Origin: an uncultured Planctomycetaceae bacterium
Lineage (GTDB): Bacteria > Planctomycetota > Planctomycetia > Planctomycetales > Planctomycetaceae
DNA length: 36,947 nt
Direction: 5' to 3'
NCBI GenBank assembly: GCA_903871805.1
Contig: CAIQIE010000392.1
Span: 1-36,947 of the forward strand
Of the stretch, positions 24,717 to 33,826 are shown piece after piece. Both the position numbers and the translations under genes were made by a program. Positions within the stretch are counted from its first letter, which is position 1. Each line of letters opens with the position of its first letter. The notes under the pieces are model-generated. The model had not been told where the DNA came from, ran no database searches, and saw only the letters and a program-made list of their open reading frames with translations.

Positions 24717-26822
24717 TCAGGGTTGCTCCATCGTTTCAAGCGTATTGTTGAATTGACTGTTCAACTGCTGCAGTTGTTGTTCATAGACGTTCAGAGCAGA
24801 CGGGGTGCCCTGCCCTGTTGTCCGGAACTGGTTCATGTTTGGTTCCGGATTCCCGGACCGGTCTTCGTCATTGAAGAAAAATTCCTCTGTGTTTGGTGCC
24901 TCAGCACCAGAATTCATCGCCTCCTGCATGGAATCGGCATCCTGCTGCTGGTCATACATTTGGCCGTATTCCGGCGGCAGGGGCTGGCTGCGGATCCGAG
25001 CAGGGCCAGTTCGGGTTCCATTGGCATCCGAGACAGAAAAACCGGCGGGAAGAACCGACTGCTGTATGGAATTCTGACGAACGCCAGACGGCGCTGAATT
25101 CGCAGGCATGTTGCGGGGATCTGCAAAGTTCCCCCTGCCCTGCGTCGATGTGTCTGCCTGCGCCACCGGAAACAGACTTCCGGGACCCACGTTCAGACCT
25201 TCCAATCGCAGTGCACCGCCATTTTGGGCGCCCGCTGGACGATAGCCCGTCGACGGCTGCTGCCCCATCGCTGAAGCTGGTGATGTTTTCACCATGGCTC
25301 CCGCCTGAGAATTGAAGAAACCGGCAGGCTGTCCGTAACTGACACTTCCTTTTGCCAGACCCGAATGCCCGGAACGAATCGGAATGGGCTGCTCCAGCGG
25401 TCCACCCAGATTGCTCGCTGTGGAATTTTCTGTCGTCCATTGTGTGTTGGTCGGAGACTGCGAATGCTGGCCGGACATTGCCTCTTCGGTGCGATTCTGT
25501 GCGTATTGAGGCGCGTTGGGGGATTGCCATTCCGAGATATTCTGACGAGAAATCCCGGTAGGAAATCCGGCAGACACAGCGGGAACACCTCTGGATGGTG
25601 TTGCCGATGGCCACCGAGCCGTCTGCAATTCCTGTGAAGGCGTTGAAGAAACGGCCGCAGGTGGCATGCCATTGGACAAGCCTGCGTACGACTGTGGAGA
25701 CTGGCCTGGCGGATAGGATTGCCCATAGCCCGCACTGTCAGAAGGCGCCCCGTAACTGACCGGCAACTGAGGACGATCACCGTAGTTCCCGGAATTCACT
25801 GGTTGCGATACAAGAGCAGGATTTTGGTAAGGAGCCGGAGTTCCGGCAACGACACGATTCATCTGCGGAGCACTGTTACCGGCCGATAATGCCGGATTTC
25901 CATGGTCATCGGCCTGACTTATCAAACGCTCTGCTTTGTCCCACGCTTCAGGTACTGAGACCTGACGTCCCGCTGTGTACTTCTGAATTCGCTGCTGCTC
26001 AGATCTTTCCTTTTCCAGACGGGCCAGTTCCTGGATCTGATCAAAAGACATCCCTGGTCCGGGTTTCGCATTCGGAGCAGCTACGATAGCCTGGTTAGCT
26101 TTTCCCTCGACAGGACTGCCCGAAGCATCCGGGAACGCCTGCTGTTCCAGACCTGCAAGCAGGTCTGCTGCATACGGTGTCCTGCCGTGACGTTGAAAAA
26201 TTCGCTGCTCAGCAGCAGCTTTTTTTCCCTGCCGAATGTCCAGGAGAGCAAGATTGATATGTGCCCCATCGTGGTCAGGGTCAACTTCAATCGCCTGATT
26301 GAGATAACCAGCGGCCTCGGCGTAACGGCTTTGCAGGACGTAGGAATATCCAAGGTCTGAAAGCAGGTTGGCGTCTCCCGGACGGTTTTTGAGCGCCTGC
26401 TTGTAGTGATACTCGGCATCACCCCAGTTTTCAGTCAGATCCGCAACCATCGCAAGTCCATGGTGCGCACTGGCATTGCCGTGCTCAATCTCAAGAACTT
26501 CCCGATACATTCGCTTCGCTTCATTCAACTGCTGTTCACTGGCCGGATCTGACGCGGCAGCGATGCGGAGAGCGTTTTCTCCCTGCTTTAACAGTTCCTT
26601 CACCTGCCGTGCGTTTGCGGTTGCAGATTCTTCTGAAGACTTTTCCGAGTTGGACGTATCCGGGTCGTTCTTCCGCGAGAATTTTGGCAGCGAGAATCTG
26701 GAATCTTTTTTCTCTACAACGTCTTCAGAGTTTTTTGCGAGCCCAAAAGGCTTCCACATCTGGCATCCGGGTAGAACCAGAAGCAGCATTATCACGGCTA
26801 ACGCATGCCGACAACGCGACAT
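24717..26822 (-). CDS. TPR-repeat lipoprotein with long glutamine/serine/proline-rich tail
   Basis: A 701-aa protein starting at ATG 26822 behind GGAG. The lipobox LPGC (Cys20) after a hydrophobic stretch makes it a lipoprotein; the frame is open farther upstream to 27020. Residues about 85-210 contain TPR units, including NARQVKELLKQGENALRIAA, EAKRMYREVLEIEHGNASAHHGLAMV, GDAEYHYKQALKNRPGDANLLSDLGYSY and RYAEAAGYLNQAIEVDPDHDGAHINLALL. The C-terminal 450 residues are low-complexity (Q, S, P, G, N), probably disordered, ending in QQLQQLNSQFNNTLETMEQP. No enzyme motif is present. TPR lipoproteins usually serve as scaffolds, and its partner is unknown. It converges with the toroid gene. Confidence 0.88.
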   Translation of the reverse strand: MSRCRHALAVIMLLLVLPGCQMWKPFGLAKNSEDVVEKKDSRFSLPKFSRKNDPDTSNSEKSSEESATANARQVKELLKQGENALRIAAASDPASEQQLNEAKRMYREVLEIEHGNASAHHGLAMVADLTENWGDAEYHYKQALKNRPGDANLLSDLGYSYVLQSRYAEAAGYLNQAIEVDPDHDGAHINLALLDIRQGKKAAAEQRIFQRHGRTPYAADLLAGLEQQAFPDASGSPVEGKANQAIVAAPNAKPGPGMSFDQIQELARLEKERSEQQRIQKYTAGRQVSVPEAWDKAERLISQADDHGNPALSAGNSAPQMNRVVAGTPAPYQNPALVSQPVNSGNYGDRPQLPVSYGAPSDSAGYGQSYPPGQSPQSYAGLSNGMPPAAVSSTPSQELQTARWPSATPSRGVPAVSAGFPTGISRQNISEWQSPNAPQYAQNRTEEAMSGQHSQSPTNTQWTTENSTASNLGGPLEQPIPIRSGHSGLAKGSVSYGQPAGFFNSQAGAMVKTSPASAMGQQPSTGYRPAGAQNGGALRLEGLNVGPGSLFPVAQADTSTQGRGNFADPRNMPANSAPSGVRQNSIQQSVLPAGFSVSDANGTRTGPARIRSQPLPPEYGQMYDQQQDADSMQEAMNSGAEAPNTEEFFFNDEDRSGNPEPNMNQFRTTGQGTPSALNVYEQQLQQLNSQFNNTLETMEQP

Positions 26823-27615
26823 GATCAGATCTCCGGAAAAAAGACGTGCCGATTCCAAATGGCCCATAGTCTGAACACTCTGACATGGCACATGTGAACC
26901 GTCAGCCGGAAAAGAAAACACCTGCGTACTGACGCACCAGTCGGAAGCCGCAGCAGGCAGCGCATTGTTCTCTCGCGAGCCAGTTTGTCGTGCGACCATT
27001 CCACCAGACTCCGTCAGCATGGAAATGCTGAAGTAACTTTACGAATTCATCAAGACAGAGTTTCCCGAGTCACCATCACTCAAAGCCCGATTCACTGCCA
27101 AAACCGGCCGTTTTCGCGGAAGAACACCCGGAGCAGAACTCAACTCAGTCATTTCTGGCTGAGTCTGACAGACGGACACAGATCCCTGAATTTGTCTGTT
27201 CAATTATTCAACCCATCCGGACGGCACAAATACAGACTGACGGCGTTTCCTGAACGTTGACTCATTTCTCTGGACAGCAGCATGCTGAGCTGGCCAAAGG
27301 AACCCTGGCCGACAGCACGACACGTGAAGTTTGTACCGTAATCCGGGGAATCGTGTCGAGATGAATACATTCATGGACGTAAGGCGTTTATTTGCATGGA
27401 CTTACAGAATATGCTTTTGGTGCGGGAAACACCCGCAACGCTCAGCAGTGCGCGAAGATCCCCCAGGATCTTTCCGCCAACATGCGAAAACGTCCCTGAT
27501 TTCCCGGAGCGATTTGACATTTCCATAGCAGTACTGTCGGCGGCGAAGGACCAGCCAATGGCCGCGTGACACATCACATTCGTCGACAACCGGAGGCCTG
27601 CGGGCTGCTACTCTC
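26823..27615. other. Intergenic region upstream of the TPR gene, no gene seen
   Basis: About 790 bases. The upstream extension of the TPR frame (to 27020) has no protein-like features. Nothing recognisable was found in the rest. It should hold the promoter for the TPR gene. Confidence 0.4.
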
Positions 27616-27634
27616 TCAGGAAAACAGCAGCCCG
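27601..27634 (-). other. Perfect 9-bp stem-loop spanning the stop codon of the toroid gene
   Basis: CGGGCTGCT (27601-27609) and AGCAGCCCG (27626-27634) are exact inverted repeats around a 16-base loop. The stop codon lies in the loop. No T run follows on the - strand, so a classic intrinsic terminator is not supported. It may protect the mRNA 3' end. Confidence 0.5.
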
Positions 27635-28536
27635 AGAATGCCGAGCCCGTAGAAGGTGTATTCGGCGTCGGCCTGCTGATCCCAGGAGGCTCCCCGAAAT
27701 CCACCTTCCGGCAATTCCAGGCTGGATTGTACATAGTGCAGAATTTTGTCCGGCGAAATGATGTCGCGTCGCCCGAGATCCTGAGCCGTCAGAAGTCCGG
27801 TGAAGGTGGATAATCCGTCTGCAAATGGAATTCGGGTATTTGCCTGAAATCCGCCCTCCGTACTGACCACGTCTGTGAGAAAGCCGAGAACATCATCGGC
27901 GATTTCCTGGTCTATGGCATTGAGGTTTCGGAGAAGGGCAACTGCGGCTGCGGTGGGATTTGTTCCGCTGCGTTTCATGGGCGCGATCTCTACAAATCCT
28001 CCGTCATCTCGCTGGCGATCAAAAAGGAACTGAATCATGGCGTTTTTGCGAGGCATGGGTTTGCCAAGCAATTCCAGAATCAGTGAAACCAGAAATGACT
28101 GGTAAGTGCTGCCCAGCGCCCCCTCATGGCTTTTTGCAAAGCCACCGTCTGCAGTGCGGAGTGTAGTCAGCGACGAGATGACCTGGTCCGGAAAGTCGCG
28201 GGGCATGTCTTCCAGCAGATCATCACCACCAGATGCCTGCACAACAAGGGCGGCGTAAAGCCAACTGAGCAGATCAATTGGGCCAGTCAGTGCCGGGGAA
28301 GACTGACGAAGATATGCAGTAAGAAGCGGCAATATTGAGTCCGGAATGCCCCCTGTGACAGCCAGAGCTCTCACGGCAAATCCTGAATAGTACAGATCGG
28401 CGTCACCTTCTCTTCCACGAAATCCCCCGGCCGCCGTCTGCTGGGTCAGCAGAAACTCGCGATGCCGTTCAATGTTGTGCATCGGGATTCTTTTGAGGCC
28501 ACGAGAGACGCGGTCTGCAAGTTGAATCAGGTACAT
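27616..28536 (-). CDS. Prenyltransferase/geranylgeranyltransferase beta-subunit-like toroid protein
   Basis: A 306-aa protein. ATG 28536 is favoured because the product MYLIQLADRV...HREFLLTQQ is the usual start of these planctomycete proteins; a GTG at 28590 would add 18 residues. At least five QQ..GGF-type repeats are visible: TAAGGFRGREGDADLYYSGF, TADGGFAKSHEG, RDDGGFVEIAP, STEGGFQANTR and LPEGGFRGASW. The fold matches the alpha6-alpha6 barrel of Rab geranylgeranyltransferase beta subunits. Eukaryotic members bind zinc with Asp, Cys and His; I could not confirm those ligands here. Whether it is catalytic is open. It is predicted cytosolic because no signal peptide is visible. Confidence 0.85.
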   Translation of the reverse strand: MYLIQLADRVSRGLKRIPMHNIERHREFLLTQQTAAGGFRGREGDADLYYSGFAVRALAVTGGIPDSILPLLTAYLRQSSPALTGPIDLLSWLYAALVVQASGGDDLLEDMPRDFPDQVISSLTTLRTADGGFAKSHEGALGSTYQSFLVSLILELLGKPMPRKNAMIQFLFDRQRDDGGFVEIAPMKRSGTNPTAAAVALLRNLNAIDQEIADDVLGFLTDVVSTEGGFQANTRIPFADGLSTFTGLLTAQDLGRRDIISPDKILHYVQSSLELPEGGFRGASWDQQADAEYTFYGLGILGLLFS

Positions 28537-29171
28537 TCGAGATCTTCGCGATGAAGTGAAGCGGAATCTGGAGACCGGCGATTTCAGCACAGCGGCAACC
28601 TCTGATTTGCGCTGATTTTGCCTTTTGTGAAATGTTCACCACCAAATTTTACAGGGACTGCGTTTGGAAGCGAGTATCGCGAGGAACGTATTTTCCGCAG
28701 AATCCTGCACTCGCTATCAGTAAAGTGCAAGCCGCCGGCGCTTCTGAGGTTCGCTGGGCAGGACAGAAATGTCGCTATTCAGGCTTCGGTCAGGTGCCCT
28801 GCCGTTGCAGAGACGCGTCTATTCAGAGATTAAACAGGAGTGGGAATGAACGGTGAGATGCCTGGCGAGTGCCCCCTGGCAGCCTGAGGAGTTCCGAAGC
28901 AGTCCAGGGATGTTGAAATGCGTGCCGCTATCGTCAAGTCTCAAAAACTGTTGCAGGAAATGAATCGTTGTTGCCTAAAGGCAGCACGATGATGCCGTAA
29001 CGCAGTACCCCGCTTTTATCGTTGGAATCTCTCGATTGAGTGTACAACTCATCTTTACCCCGGCCTTAAAAATCCCCCATGGAAAACACCCGGAAACTCT
29101 TCGGAATCGTCGTGAATCTGCATATTCTCAAACAGCTTATTTCGGAATCCCGGTCATCCAGGTGGGCAGCT
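28537..29171. other. Divergent intergenic region before the Tad-like operon
   Basis: About 635 bases. A 24-codon ORF with a purine-rich leader (28918-28992) and a 13-codon ORF behind AGGAGTGGGA (start near 28846) are visible, but neither has protein-family features. No Flp pilin-like ORF was found. Promoters for both flanking transcription units are probably here. Confidence 0.4.
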
Positions 29172-29594
29172 ATGAAGACGGTCTTCAGGACTCATTGCAA
29201 ATCTTCATTTTCAGGTTTGCGTCGTGGTGTCGCCGCGATGGAGACAGCCGTCTGCCTGCCATTCATTGCGGTCATGATTTTTTCCGGAGTTGAGTTATCC
29301 AACGCCGTGTTTCTGAAGCAGAGCATAAATCTGGCGGCGTACGAAGCCGCAAAACTGATTACTGCACCGGGAAATAATGCCGACAAGGCAGGCACTCGTG
29401 TTCAGCAGATTCTGTTGTCTCGTAAAGTCACAAATTACACATTCACTTCCACACCAGCAGTCACTGCGTCTACTCCAACAGGAACCATGATCACTGTGGT
29501 TGTTTCCGCTCCTGCAACCAACCTCTCTTATGGTCCTGTTCTGATCATGGCGGGAAAAACAGTGAGTTCCACTGTGGTGATGTCAAGACTTTGA
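29172..29594 (+). CDS. TadE-like pilus assembly protein
   Basis: A 140-aa protein from ATG 29172, chosen over 29079 because AGGTGG lies upstream and no ribosome site precedes the earlier ATG. It has a basic N-terminus, then RRGVAAMETAVCLPFIAVMIFSGVELSNAVF, the TadE signature: a Glu in a single transmembrane helix close to the N-terminus that follows R/K-G-A residues. The C-terminal domain is short and beta-rich. TadE is a pseudopilin of the Flp/Tad secretion-pilus system. It opens a three-gene operon (TadE, TadG/VWA, TadE). The assembly ATPase and secretin genes are not in the window. Confidence 0.9.
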   Translation: MKTVFRTHCKSSFSGLRRGVAAMETAVCLPFIAVMIFSGVELSNAVFLKQSINLAAYEAAKLITAPGNNADKAGTRVQQILLSRKVTNYTFTSTPAVTASTPTGTMITVVVSAPATNLSYGPVLIMAGKTVSSTVVMSRL

Positions 29595-29688
29595 GTCTTT
29601 CGAAAGTGCCGCAGTTGATTGAGCATTGACATGCGAACTGCTGATCCTCCTCATGTTCTGGTAATTTGCCTGATGGCAGACAAAAATC

Positions 29689-30933
29689 ATGAAAAAAGAA
29701 CTCGCAAAAAAATCTGGCAGTATGGTCAGAACAACTGAAAATGCCGTCCGGCAGCGTTCTGGTGCAGCGCATGTTCTAATCGCGTTGATGTTATTCGGGT
29801 TTGCAATGACCGTGGCATTTTCAATTGACTTTGCCTACATGCAACTCATCCGAACAGAACTTCGAACGGCCACAGATGCCGCGGCCAAGGCCGGAGCCGA
29901 AGCCCTGATGAGAACGAAAAATACATCAGCAGCGATTGATGCCGCCGTGCAATATGCCTCGCTCAACAAAGTCGCCGGACGAAGCTTTCAAATCAGCCGA
30001 TCTGATGTTTTACTGGGTCAGGCTACTGTTGGTAGTGACGGGCTATGGCGTTTTAATGATGGTCAGTTGCCATACAACTCCGTGCGGGTGAATTCCAGGG
30101 TTGGTGGAACCGGTGTTTTTGGATCGGTTCCGCTGTTCTTTCAGAAACTCACCGGTGGCAACGGCTTCAAAACGTCTTCCAGAGCCACTGCAGCACAGCA
30201 AAGTGTTGAGATTGTCCTATGCATCGACCGCTCTGCTTCAATGAGCTACAATATGGTCGGGATTGACTACAGGTTTTCTGCGGGAAATCCGTTGCTCTAC
30301 GCAAACAGCTACTACCCCACGGCACTCTGGAGAAACATCTGCTCTCCACCTCATCCGACTCAAAGTCGCTGGGCAGTGTTAAGAAGTGCAATTGATCAAT
30401 TCCTGACGGAGGCGGGCAAACTGACAAATCCGCCGCGGACAGCCGTGGTCACGTGGAGCTCCGATTACAAACTTGAGTATTACCCATTCTCTACATACAC
30501 CACCACGTCAACTGACGTTTCGCTTCCATCTGCCAGCAGCTCTAACTGGACTGCAAATTCCAATTCCATCCAGATGGCGCTGACCAACCTGGGTAACAAG
30601 CCACTTGCAGGGGCCACCAGGCTTTCTGATGGGCTTGACCGCGCCGTGCAGGTTCTGACAGGAACAGGTAGTCAGGTACAGTCAAATAAAGTGGTGATAC
30701 TGATCACAGACGGAATGTGGGGGGAATGTCGTGATCCGCAACTGGCAGCGCAGGATGCTGCAGCCCTTGGAGTGACTGTGCACTGCGTCAGTATGCTCAC
30801 CGGAACGCAGGATATTCTGACCAAAGTTGCAAACCTCACTGGCGGGCGATACTACCCAACCGCTGATTCCACCGGACTGCAGACAGCCTTTCGTGAGTTG
30901 GCCCAGACAATTCCGATCGTTCTGACGGAGTAA
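29689..30933 (+). CDS. TadG-like protein with C-terminal von Willebrand factor A domain
   Basis: A 414-aa protein from ATG 29689. Residues 24-50 (SGAAHVLIALMLFGFAMTVAFSIDFAYM) are the TadG-like N-terminal hydrophobic pseudopilin segment, followed by RTELRTATDAAAKAGAEAL, typical of the family. From residue 172 the von Willebrand A fold begins (VEIVLCIDRSASMS) with a MIDAS motif DxSxS (Asp180, Ser182, Ser184). Later strands are KVVILITDGMWGE and GVTVHCVSM. The domain is expected to bind a divalent cation and mediate adhesion on the surface. Gaps to neighbours are 94 and 64 bases, supporting one operon. Confidence 0.92.
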   Translation: MKKELAKKSGSMVRTTENAVRQRSGAAHVLIALMLFGFAMTVAFSIDFAYMQLIRTELRTATDAAAKAGAEALMRTKNTSAAIDAAVQYASLNKVAGRSFQISRSDVLLGQATVGSDGLWRFNDGQLPYNSVRVNSRVGGTGVFGSVPLFFQKLTGGNGFKTSSRATAAQQSVEIVLCIDRSASMSYNMVGIDYRFSAGNPLLYANSYYPTALWRNICSPPHPTQSRWAVLRSAIDQFLTEAGKLTNPPRTAVVTWSSDYKLEYYPFSTYTTTSTDVSLPSASSSNWTANSNSIQMALTNLGNKPLAGATRLSDGLDRAVQVLTGTGSQVQSNKVVILITDGMWGECRDPQLAAQDAAALGVTVHCVSMLTGTQDILTKVANLTGGRYYPTADSTGLQTAFRELAQTIPIVLTE

Positions 30934-30997
30934 TTTCCATTACTTCAGATTCCCCGCGTCAGACTGCAACTTTTTGATTCGGTTTTGGGAGAACAGG

Positions 30998-31402
30998 GTG
31001 AAAACCACAGGACGATTTTTCAACAAACAGAGGCAACGCAGAAATCGTGATGGTGTGGTGACTGTGGAATTTGCCATGGTTGCACCCGTGATTTTTCTCA
31101 TGTTTTTTGGTGCACTCGAAGTTGCGTCACTGAATTTCGCCCGCCATGCCATCGGGTTTGCGGCCTATGAGTCTGCAAGAAAACTGACGATCCCAGGTGG
31201 AACTGTTGCCATCGGGCAGGCCGAGGGACTGCGGCAGTTGAACCTCGTCGGGCTGGGGAAAGGCGTTACAATTGAGATCACCGATTCACCCATCTCTGTT
31301 AGTTGCACTGTGCGAATTCCTTCGTCCGGATTCTCGTGGGGCCCCGTTGGCTTTTTCGCAAATTACACACTGAAGGAAACCTGCACTCTCACAAAGGAAT
31401 AG
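30998..31402 (+). CDS. Second TadE-like pilus assembly protein
   Basis: A 134-aa protein. GTG 30998 with GGAG seven bases upstream is preferred over TTG 30974. RDGVVTVEFAMVAPVIFLMFFGALEVASL carries the TadE signature with the conserved Glu in VEFAMV. The C-terminal beta-rich segment ends SCTVRIPSSGFSWGPVGFFANYTLKETCTLTKE. It is related to the first TadE in this operon but clearly diverged from it. Its stop lies about 20 bases from the convergent gamma-glutamyltransferase stop. Confidence 0.88.
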   Translation: MKTTGRFFNKQRQRRNRDGVVTVEFAMVAPVIFLMFFGALEVASLNFARHAIGFAAYESARKLTIPGGTVAIGQAEGLRQLNLVGLGKGVTIEITDSPISVSCTVRIPSSGFSWGPVGFFANYTLKETCTLTKE

Positions 31403-31422
31403 AATTCGTCGGCCTCACGGCT

Positions 31423-33129
31423 TTAATAGCCTGCCGCCATTCCATCCTTTCGGGATTCGCTCGCACCAAAGTAAACGTCCCGCTGTAGGTCGTACATGAT
31501 CGCCTGATAACCACCGAACTCTCCTCGGGCAGGCTTCATCCTGTGGCCTCGCTGCTGAAGCGACCCCTCCAGTGAAGCCGGGAATCCCTGTTCCATAGCG
31601 ACCGTTCCGCCGTCCGTCATTTGCTCACCCGTCGGTTCTGATGAACCGGAATGCAGGATCCTTGGCGCATCACCCGCCTCCTGAATGTTCATTCCGAAAT
31701 CCAGTATGTTCATCAGGATCTGGACGTGGCCCTGTGGCTGAGTCGCGCCGCCCATAACGCCAAAGCTGAGAAATGGAATGCCATCCTTCGTGACAAATGC
31801 CGGGATAATTGTGTGGAATGGCCTCTTTCCAGGGGCGTACGAGTTGAAGCGACCAGGCTGCAGATCGAACATTTCTCCCCGGTCCTGAAGGCTGAAGCCC
31901 AAACCCTCCGGACACACGCCCGAACCAAAGCCCCTGTAATTGCTCTGGATTAGCGAGACCATGTTTCGGTTGCTGTCGGCGACGGTCAGATAAATCGTAT
32001 CGCCCTCATCAACAGCATGCGGTAAACCCACAGAATACGACTCTGCGGCCTTCACTGGATCAAGCAAACGCCGGCGCTCGTTCGCATACTCTGCAGAGAT
32101 AAGTCGCGAAACAGGAATTCGGGCAAAATCGGGATCCGCATACAGCCTCGCTCGATCTTCAAACGCAAGCTTCTTGGCTTCAATGAAGAGATGGGCATGG
32201 TCCACACTTCCGAACCCCGCAGACCGCAGGTCGAATGCCTCAAGAATGTTCAACATCTGCAGTGCAGCTATGCCCTGCCCGTTCGGTGGTAGTTCCCAAA
32301 CGTCATAACCTCGGTACTGAGTCGAAACAGGTTCGATCCATTCCGATTTGTGCCGAGCCAGATCCAACTCCGAAAGAAATCCACCATGCTGCTGGACAAA
32401 ACCGCTGATCCTGCGTCCTGTTTCCCCCTTGTAGAACTCATCCCGTCCACCAGACGCAATTTTCTCCAGCGTCGAAGCCAGCATGGGATTCCTGAAAACG
32501 TCTCCTTTCGCGGGCGACTTTCCGTCAACAAGAAAGGTGGCTGCAAAGCCAGGCTGATCCCGGAATACTGTTTCTCCGCTTTTCCATCCCTGAGCAATGA
32601 CCTCCGAAACAGGAAACCCCTCCCTCGCATAACGAATCGCCGGTGCCAGCACCTCCGCCATCGGAAGCCTGCCAAACTTCCCGTGCAGCTCATACCACCC
32701 GTCAACACAACCAGGCACAGAAATTGGCAGGACTCCAAAAGACGGAATCTTTGTCAGTCCGCGTTTCTGAAACTCCTCCGGCAGTAGTCCGGCAGGCGAG
32801 CGACCACTGCCATTAAGCCCATGCAGTTTCTGCGTATTTGAATCCCAGACAATCGCAAACAGATCGCCCCCGATACCACAGCCCGTCGGCTCCATCAGCC
32901 CAAGGACTGCATTCGCAGCAATCGCCGCATCCACCGCGGATCCGCCCCGCTGCAGGATATCGACAGCCGTCATTGTTGCGAGCGGTTGGCTGGTCGCTGC
33001 CATACCATGACGTGCAATGACTTCCGACCGAGTGGCAAAGGAACGCCCCGTGGGCCTGTCGCCTGCGACTGCAAAACCCCCAAAACAGACCGATACCTGA
33101 ATGGTTAGCCAAAGACGTAGTTGCCACAT
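31423..33129 (-). CDS. ggt: Gamma-glutamyltransferase (gamma-glutamyl transpeptidase)
   Basis: A 568-aa protein from ATG 33129 behind GGGAG; the frame extends to 33168 without support. A signal peptide covers residues 1-23 (FAVAG/D). The fold matches the Ntn-hydrolase gamma-GT family: a long large-subunit segment (HGMAATSQPLATMTAVDILQRGG), NGSGRSP, then the autocleavage/nucleophile threonine Thr378 in DEGDTIYLTVAD. The small subunit continues with RPFHTIIPAFV and GVMGGATQPQGHVQ. It transfers or hydrolyses the gamma-glutamyl group of glutathione and related compounds in the periplasmic space. Sequence alone does not decide between transferase and cephalosporin-acylase-like activity. Confidence 0.95.
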   Translation of the reverse strand: MWQLRLWLTIQVSVCFGGFAVAGDRPTGRSFATRSEVIARHGMAATSQPLATMTAVDILQRGGSAVDAAIAANAVLGLMEPTGCGIGGDLFAIVWDSNTQKLHGLNGSGRSPAGLLPEEFQKRGLTKIPSFGVLPISVPGCVDGWYELHGKFGRLPMAEVLAPAIRYAREGFPVSEVIAQGWKSGETVFRDQPGFAATFLVDGKSPAKGDVFRNPMLASTLEKIASGGRDEFYKGETGRRISGFVQQHGGFLSELDLARHKSEWIEPVSTQYRGYDVWELPPNGQGIAALQMLNILEAFDLRSAGFGSVDHAHLFIEAKKLAFEDRARLYADPDFARIPVSRLISAEYANERRRLLDPVKAAESYSVGLPHAVDEGDTIYLTVADSNRNMVSLIQSNYRGFGSGVCPEGLGFSLQDRGEMFDLQPGRFNSYAPGKRPFHTIIPAFVTKDGIPFLSFGVMGGATQPQGHVQILMNILDFGMNIQEAGDAPRILHSGSSEPTGEQMTDGGTVAMEQGFPASLEGSLQQRGHRMKPARGEFGGYQAIMYDLQRDVYFGASESRKDGMAAGY

Positions 33130-33510
33130 TCTGAGAACTCCCCCTGGTGAATTGATAAAAATCTCCACACCCCTCGAGTCGATGCTCGTGGTGCCATTTC
33201 AGGACTGCTTGCTTTTCATCATCAGGAAGCCAGTTGTCCCGAGGAATCCAGGCGGAGCAAAATGGGCGACGAAAATGGCCAAAATTGGGAAAAACGAGGC
33301 GCTGAAAGTAGTGGCGGTGGAGGGAAGTTGTGGTGCCATGCATGTTTCGGAATACATCGTGAAGCGTGAAGACATTGCTGACTCCTGAAGACCTTCGACC
33401 TCGGTTCAAGCGAATAGGCATCCAGGGAATCAGATGCGGATGGCCCGGTTGTGGTCCTGAGCGTCCGCGTGCGTCGATATCGATTTCGGACGGCCCACAC
33501 TTGAGCGGAA

Positions 33511-33642
33511 CTATTGATGGAAATTCTTGACGCACTCCACCCACAACTCGACCGAACTCTCCAGCCACTCAAAAAACATCTCCTGATCCGCAGGCATTGC
33601 TCCACGCAAAGTCCAGTTTATCCCATCCACTGCGCCGACCAT
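33511..33642 (-). CDS. Short ORF or gene remnant, 43 aa, unknown function
   Basis: Leftward ORF starting at ATG 33642, translating to MVGAVDGINWTLRG, AMPADQEMFFEWLESS and VELWVECVKNFHQ. The composition is protein-like (tryptophans, amphipathic acidic helix), unlike chance frames nearby. An in-frame stop lies five codons upstream of the ATG and no clear ribosome-binding site is visible. It may be a remnant of a larger gene or a small protein. No family recognised. Confidence 0.3.
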   Translation of the reverse strand: MVGAVDGINWTLRGAMPADQEMFFEWLESSVELWVECVKNFHQ

Positions 33643-33826
33643 TTCTGGGGAACTTCAGAGTGTTTTATTCTCTACTGTGGTCATGGACTCGTTCTGAATA
33701 GCACTACTCCCCAAAAGACTAAACAGCTCCCTGTCGAGCCATCAGAATCAACATGGTATCGGGAACTCTTCAGCACTGGATTTGACTCAATCTATTGACA
33801 ATTTGAGCCGTGGAAGGAAGCCGTTT

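Noticed and set aside
27421..27440. Small GCGGG/CCCGC hairpin in the intergenic region
   Set aside because: Five-base stem without a T run; such stems occur by chance.
28846..28887. Thirteen-codon peptide behind AGGAGTGGGA
   Set aside because: The Shine-Dalgarno-like context is attractive, but the peptide is too short and there is no family or repeat to support it.
28918..28992. 24-codon ORF before the Tad-like operon, possible Flp pilin
   Set aside because: It lacks the hydrophobic helix and the Gly/Glu-Tyr processing signal of Flp pilins.
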